Assembly: GCA_049799955.1 (NCBI GenBank)
Contig: JBARIW010000146.1
Location: 8,497-72,496, forward strand
Length of the DNA stretch: 64,000 nucleotides
Source: JBGTFE01 sp049799955
GTDB taxonomy: Bacteria > Acidobacteriota > Blastocatellia > Pyrinomonadales > Pyrinomonadaceae
Direction of reading: 5' to 3'
Positions 61,312-64,000 of the stretch are shown piece after piece (within the stretch, counting starts at the first letter, position 1; the number at the start of each line of letters is the position of its first letter). A model generated the notes under the pieces. That model made no database searches, was not told the origin of the DNA, and saw nothing but the letters and a program-made list of their open reading frames with translations. Made by a program: the position numbers and the translations under genes.

Positions 61312-64000
61312 ATGAAAACAAAGCACAATATACTTCATCGTTTTTTGGTAATCACACCATTTATATTATTAATTTCGGTATTTATCTTGCAGGTCAATGC
61401 GGCTGTCGGGGATGTCGATACGAGCTTCGGCGCGGCGCTGACACACGTTCCCGCGCCAATCGCCAGTACGATTGCCCAGACAATCGTTCAGCCGGACGGG
61501 AAAATTATCGCCACCGGCTCATTCAGCGTCGCCAACAACGTTTATAAAAAAAATATCGTCAGGTTTAACGCCGACGGCACTCTCGACCCGACTTTTAATG
61601 CTCCTTTCCTGCTTTCCACCGGCGTAATAAATAATATTACCGGGTTTCCGTTTGCGATTCAGAGCATCGCTTTGCAGTCAAACGGGAAAATCCTGTTGGC
61701 GGGACAATTTGATTTTCCGCGTCAGGGACTCATCAGGTTAAACCCCGACGGCTCGATGGACACGGCTTTTAACAGTCAGCCGCTGGTTGTCGATCTTCAA
61801 ATCGGTTATTACGTACAAGTTATGCCCGACGACAGCATGTATTATTCAGGGCGCAGAGGAGGACAGCAGGGCTTAGAGTATATCGAGCGCGCCGATTCGA
61901 ACGGAATTCCGTTTCAGGAATCGCAGGTAGCTGCTCATAAATTTCTCGTCCAGCCGGACGGAAAAGTGCTTATTTACAGCTTTATCTTGAAATCAATTCG
62001 CCGTTTGGACGCGACTTTGACGTTTACTCCTTCGTATGACCAATCATTTCCCGAAGTTTCAGTATTCGCGAATGCGCAAGTTTACGGAGTTAATTCAATG
62101 CTGCTTCAGCCTGACGGAAAAATTATCCTCGGCGGTGAGTTCACGACAGTTAACGGCTTTAACTTTAAGAATCTTGTGCGGCTAAATTCAAACGGCAGCA
62201 TTGACGCAAGTTTTAACATTAATGCCGTCGGACCTAACAGATACATTAAATCGATGCTCTTAATGCCTGACGGCAAGCTTCTGGTCGCGGGCAATTTTAC
62301 GTCATACAACGGTGCGTTGAAATCTAAATTTGCCCTTTTAAATGCTGACGGAACTTTAGTCAGCTCATTCGCCGTGCCCAATAATCTTTGGATTGTTTAT
62401 GATTTGGATTTCGCTTCTGACGGGAAGATTCTTGCCAGCGGAACCAATTTCGGTATTCCTACACAGTCCAATCCGAATCCCGGCGGAAACGGCTCAACGC
62501 AGAACTTTATGAAAATCAGCACCGACGGCACACCCGACGATGCTTTTCAGCCAAAAATCGGGGAAAACGGCAGAGGTTATGTAGTGCGCGTTCAGCCGGA
62601 TAATAAAATTCTCGTCGGCGGAGATTTTACGACTCCGAACAGCATCGAGCGCAAGTTTCTGGTTAGATTTAACCCGGACGGAACGGTCGATACGGGCTTT
62701 AATCAAACTATAATTAAAACGCCTGTTAATATGCTCGATATTTTGCCGGACGGAAAAATTCTCGCCGGCGGTAATCCGGGCATTTTTGAATCGGGTAATG
62801 GTATATACAGGTTAAATCCGGACGGTTCGACCGACCAGGGCATCAACAGTACAGTTGATGCATGGGATTTAAGAGCGCAACCGGACGGAAAGAGTCTGAT
62901 TGCGAAAAACAACTACATAATTAGACAGAATGTGAATGCAAGTCAGGACGCGCTTGTTAGTGTAACCCAGAACACAACTATCAACGCAATTGCGCTTCAG
63001 CCGGACGGAAAAATCTTAATCGGCGGGACTTTTTCGGATGTCGCAGGCGTTCCGCGCGGTCGCATTGCTCGTCTCAATGCTGATATGACGCTCGATACGA
63101 CGTTTAATCCGCCGGGCGGGGCGAACAATCTGGTTTTTCAAATACTCGTTCAGCAGGACGGTAAAATCTTAATCGGCGGTAATTTTAACGCCGTAAATTT
63201 TGACTCTACAAAGAAATATCTCGCCCGCTTAAACTCCGATGGCTCGCTCGATACGAGCTTTTCGCCGAACTTAGACTTAAGACTAAGTTGTTTCAAATTA
63301 GAGCCGGGCGGAAAGATTTTAATCGCCGGTTTTCCTATAACGGGCGCAATAGATTCTGCGCCGGGAAAGCTTATCAAACTTAACCCGGACGGCACGACTG
63401 ATTCGAGTTTTAATCCCGCGCTGAATATAAATCTGAGGATTAGCAATTTCGATTTCCAATCGCCCGGTAAAATAGTCATAGTCGGCTTTTTTACATACGT
63501 AAACGGCGTCAGCTCAGTCGGGATTGCGCGGCTTCTGAACACGTCGCGGACAATGTTCGATTTTGACGGCGACAGCAAAACAGACCTGTCAATCTTTCGA
63601 CCTTCAGCCGGTCAGTGGTGGTATTCGAGAAGCTCGGACGGCGGAAATTACGCCGCGACGTTTGGCGCGTCTTCCGATAAATTAGTTCCCGGAGATTACA
63701 CCGGCGACGGCAAAACCGATATTGCTATATGGCAGCCTTCAACCGGCGAATGGTTTATCCTTCGTAGTGAAGACGGAAGTTATTATTCTTATCCTTTCGG
63801 CACAGCGGGCGATATTCCTGCCGTCGGAGATTTCGACGGCGACGGTAAAGCTGATTCTGCCGTGTTTCGCCCGTCGGATACGAACTGGTATATTCGTCGT
63901 TCATCCGACAGTGGCTTTACGATTCAGCAGTTTGGAGCAAACGGAGATGTTCCGGCAGTCGGAGATTACGACGGAGACGGAAAGGCTGATATAGCAATTT
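61312..64000 (+). CDS. second giant delta-60 / FG-GAP-like repeat protein, cut by window edge
   Basis: The frame is open from ATG 61312 (ribosome binding site AGAGGAAA) to the window end, at least 896 codons. Signal MKTKHNILHRFLVITPFILL precedes delta-60 units (QPDGKIIATGSF, FNADGTLDPTFN and many more). From about 63550 FG-GAP-like units begin (FDFDGDSKTDLSIFRPSAGQ), the later copies being nearly identical in sequence to those of the upstream paralogue. Overall layout matches the first copy. Recent duplication with some gene conversion of the C-terminal repeats is likely. Confidence 0.9.
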   Translation, partial: MKTKHNILHRFLVITPFILLISVFILQVNAAVGDVDTSFGAALTHVPAPIASTIAQTIVQPDGKIIATGSFSVANNVYKKNIVRFNADGTLDPTFNAPFLLSTGVINNITGFPFAIQSIALQSNGKILLAGQFDFPRQGLIRLNPDGSMDTAFNSQPLVVDLQIGYYVQVMPDDSMYYSGRRGGQQGLEYIERADSNGIPFQESQVAAHKFLVQPDGKVLIYSFILKSIRRLDATLTFTPSYDQSFPEVSVFANAQVYGVNSMLLQPDGKIILGGEFTTVNGFNFKNLVRLNSNGSIDASFNINAVGPNRYIKSMLLMPDGKLLVAGNFTSYNGALKSKFALLNADGTLVSSFAVPNNLWIVYDLDFASDGKILASGTNFGIPTQSNPNPGGNGSTQNFMKISTDGTPDDAFQPKIGENGRGYVVRVQPDNKILVGGDFTTPNSIERKFLVRFNPDGTVDTGFNQTIIKTPVNMLDILPDGKILAGGNPGIFESGNGIYRLNPDGSTDQGINSTVDAWDLRAQPDGKSLIAKNNYIIRQNVNASQDALVSVTQNTTINAIALQPDGKILIGGTFSDVAGVPRGRIARLNADMTLDTTFNPPGGANNLVFQILVQQDGKILIGGNFNAVNFDSTKKYLARLNSDGSLDTSFSPNLDLRLSCFKLEPGGKILIAGFPITGAIDSAPGKLIKLNPDGTTDSSFNPALNINLRISNFDFQSPGKIVIVGFFTYVNGVSSVGIARLLNTSRTMFDFDGDSKTDLSIFRPSAGQWWYSRSSDGGNYAATFGASSDKLVPGDYTGDGKTDIAIWQPSTGEWFILRSEDGSYYSYPFGTAGDIPAVGDFDGDGKADSAVFRPSDTNWYIRRSSDSGFTIQQFGANGDVPAVGDYDGDGKADIAI

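Overview
The window looks like a piece of an Acidobacteriota chromosome, most probably class Blastocatellia (Pyrinomonadales-like). The main evidence is the von Willebrand type A protein of the acidobacterial kind at 45966-48122, the many secreted proteins with carboxypeptidase-regulatory-like, delta-60 and FG-GAP-like repeats, a bacillithiol-type deacetylase, and Gram-negative envelope parts (RND pump, TolC-type channel, lipoproteins, Wzm/Wzt exporter). The placement is inferred from gene content only; there is no rRNA in the window.

Layout. 1-8414: a partial exported protein, a GDT1-type transporter, an amino acid permease, three tandem secreted paralogues (the third with a TonB C-terminal domain), an acetyltransferase, NAD kinase and a dicarboxylate/cation symporter. 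8491-17717: a cell-surface polysaccharide locus with ABC exporter (Wzm/Wzt), two GT2 enzymes, one GT4 enzyme, two methyltransferases and a polytopic membrane protein. 17714-25672: an SH3 protein, a small secreted peptide divergent from a TPR-HTH protein, tRNA-Asn, guaA, two proteins of unknown function, a 21-bp repeat array, and an APH(3')-like kinase coupled to a Mug-type DNA glycosylase. 25873-29224: an osmoprotectant-type ABC transporter split by an oppositely oriented gene. 30175-39929: a DEAD-box helicase with a structured leader, a zinc-ribbon partner, then a TetR / adaptor / RND pump / TolC-type channel operon. 40043-52404: RNase Z-like hydrolase, a four-helix-bundle (23S IVS-type) protein, BshB1-like deacetylase, O-methyltransferase, lytic transglycosylase, VWA protein, P-domain-like secreted protein, GAF-like protein, Nfu Fe-S scaffold and an acetyltransferase. 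52536-64000: small proteins, DHH phosphoesterase, glyoxalase-II-like hydrolase, exported truncated haemoglobin, fasciclin protein, and two giant delta-60/FG-GAP-like proteins (the second runs off the edge) with a decayed third 5' end between them.

The strongest unexplained signal is a family of intergenic palindromes built from heptamers (some 8-9-mers) repeated in strict phase, each site using its own word. At least fifteen intergenic sites are seen in 64 kb. They abut or overlap stop and start codons, one has entered a coding sequence, and two unlinked copies share a unique core. One of those copies, with a further arm of the same word, brackets the four-helix-bundle gene. A second candidate system is the small secreted peptide divergent from a TPR-HTH protein, which resembles peptide-receptor (RRNPP-like) signalling in layout only.
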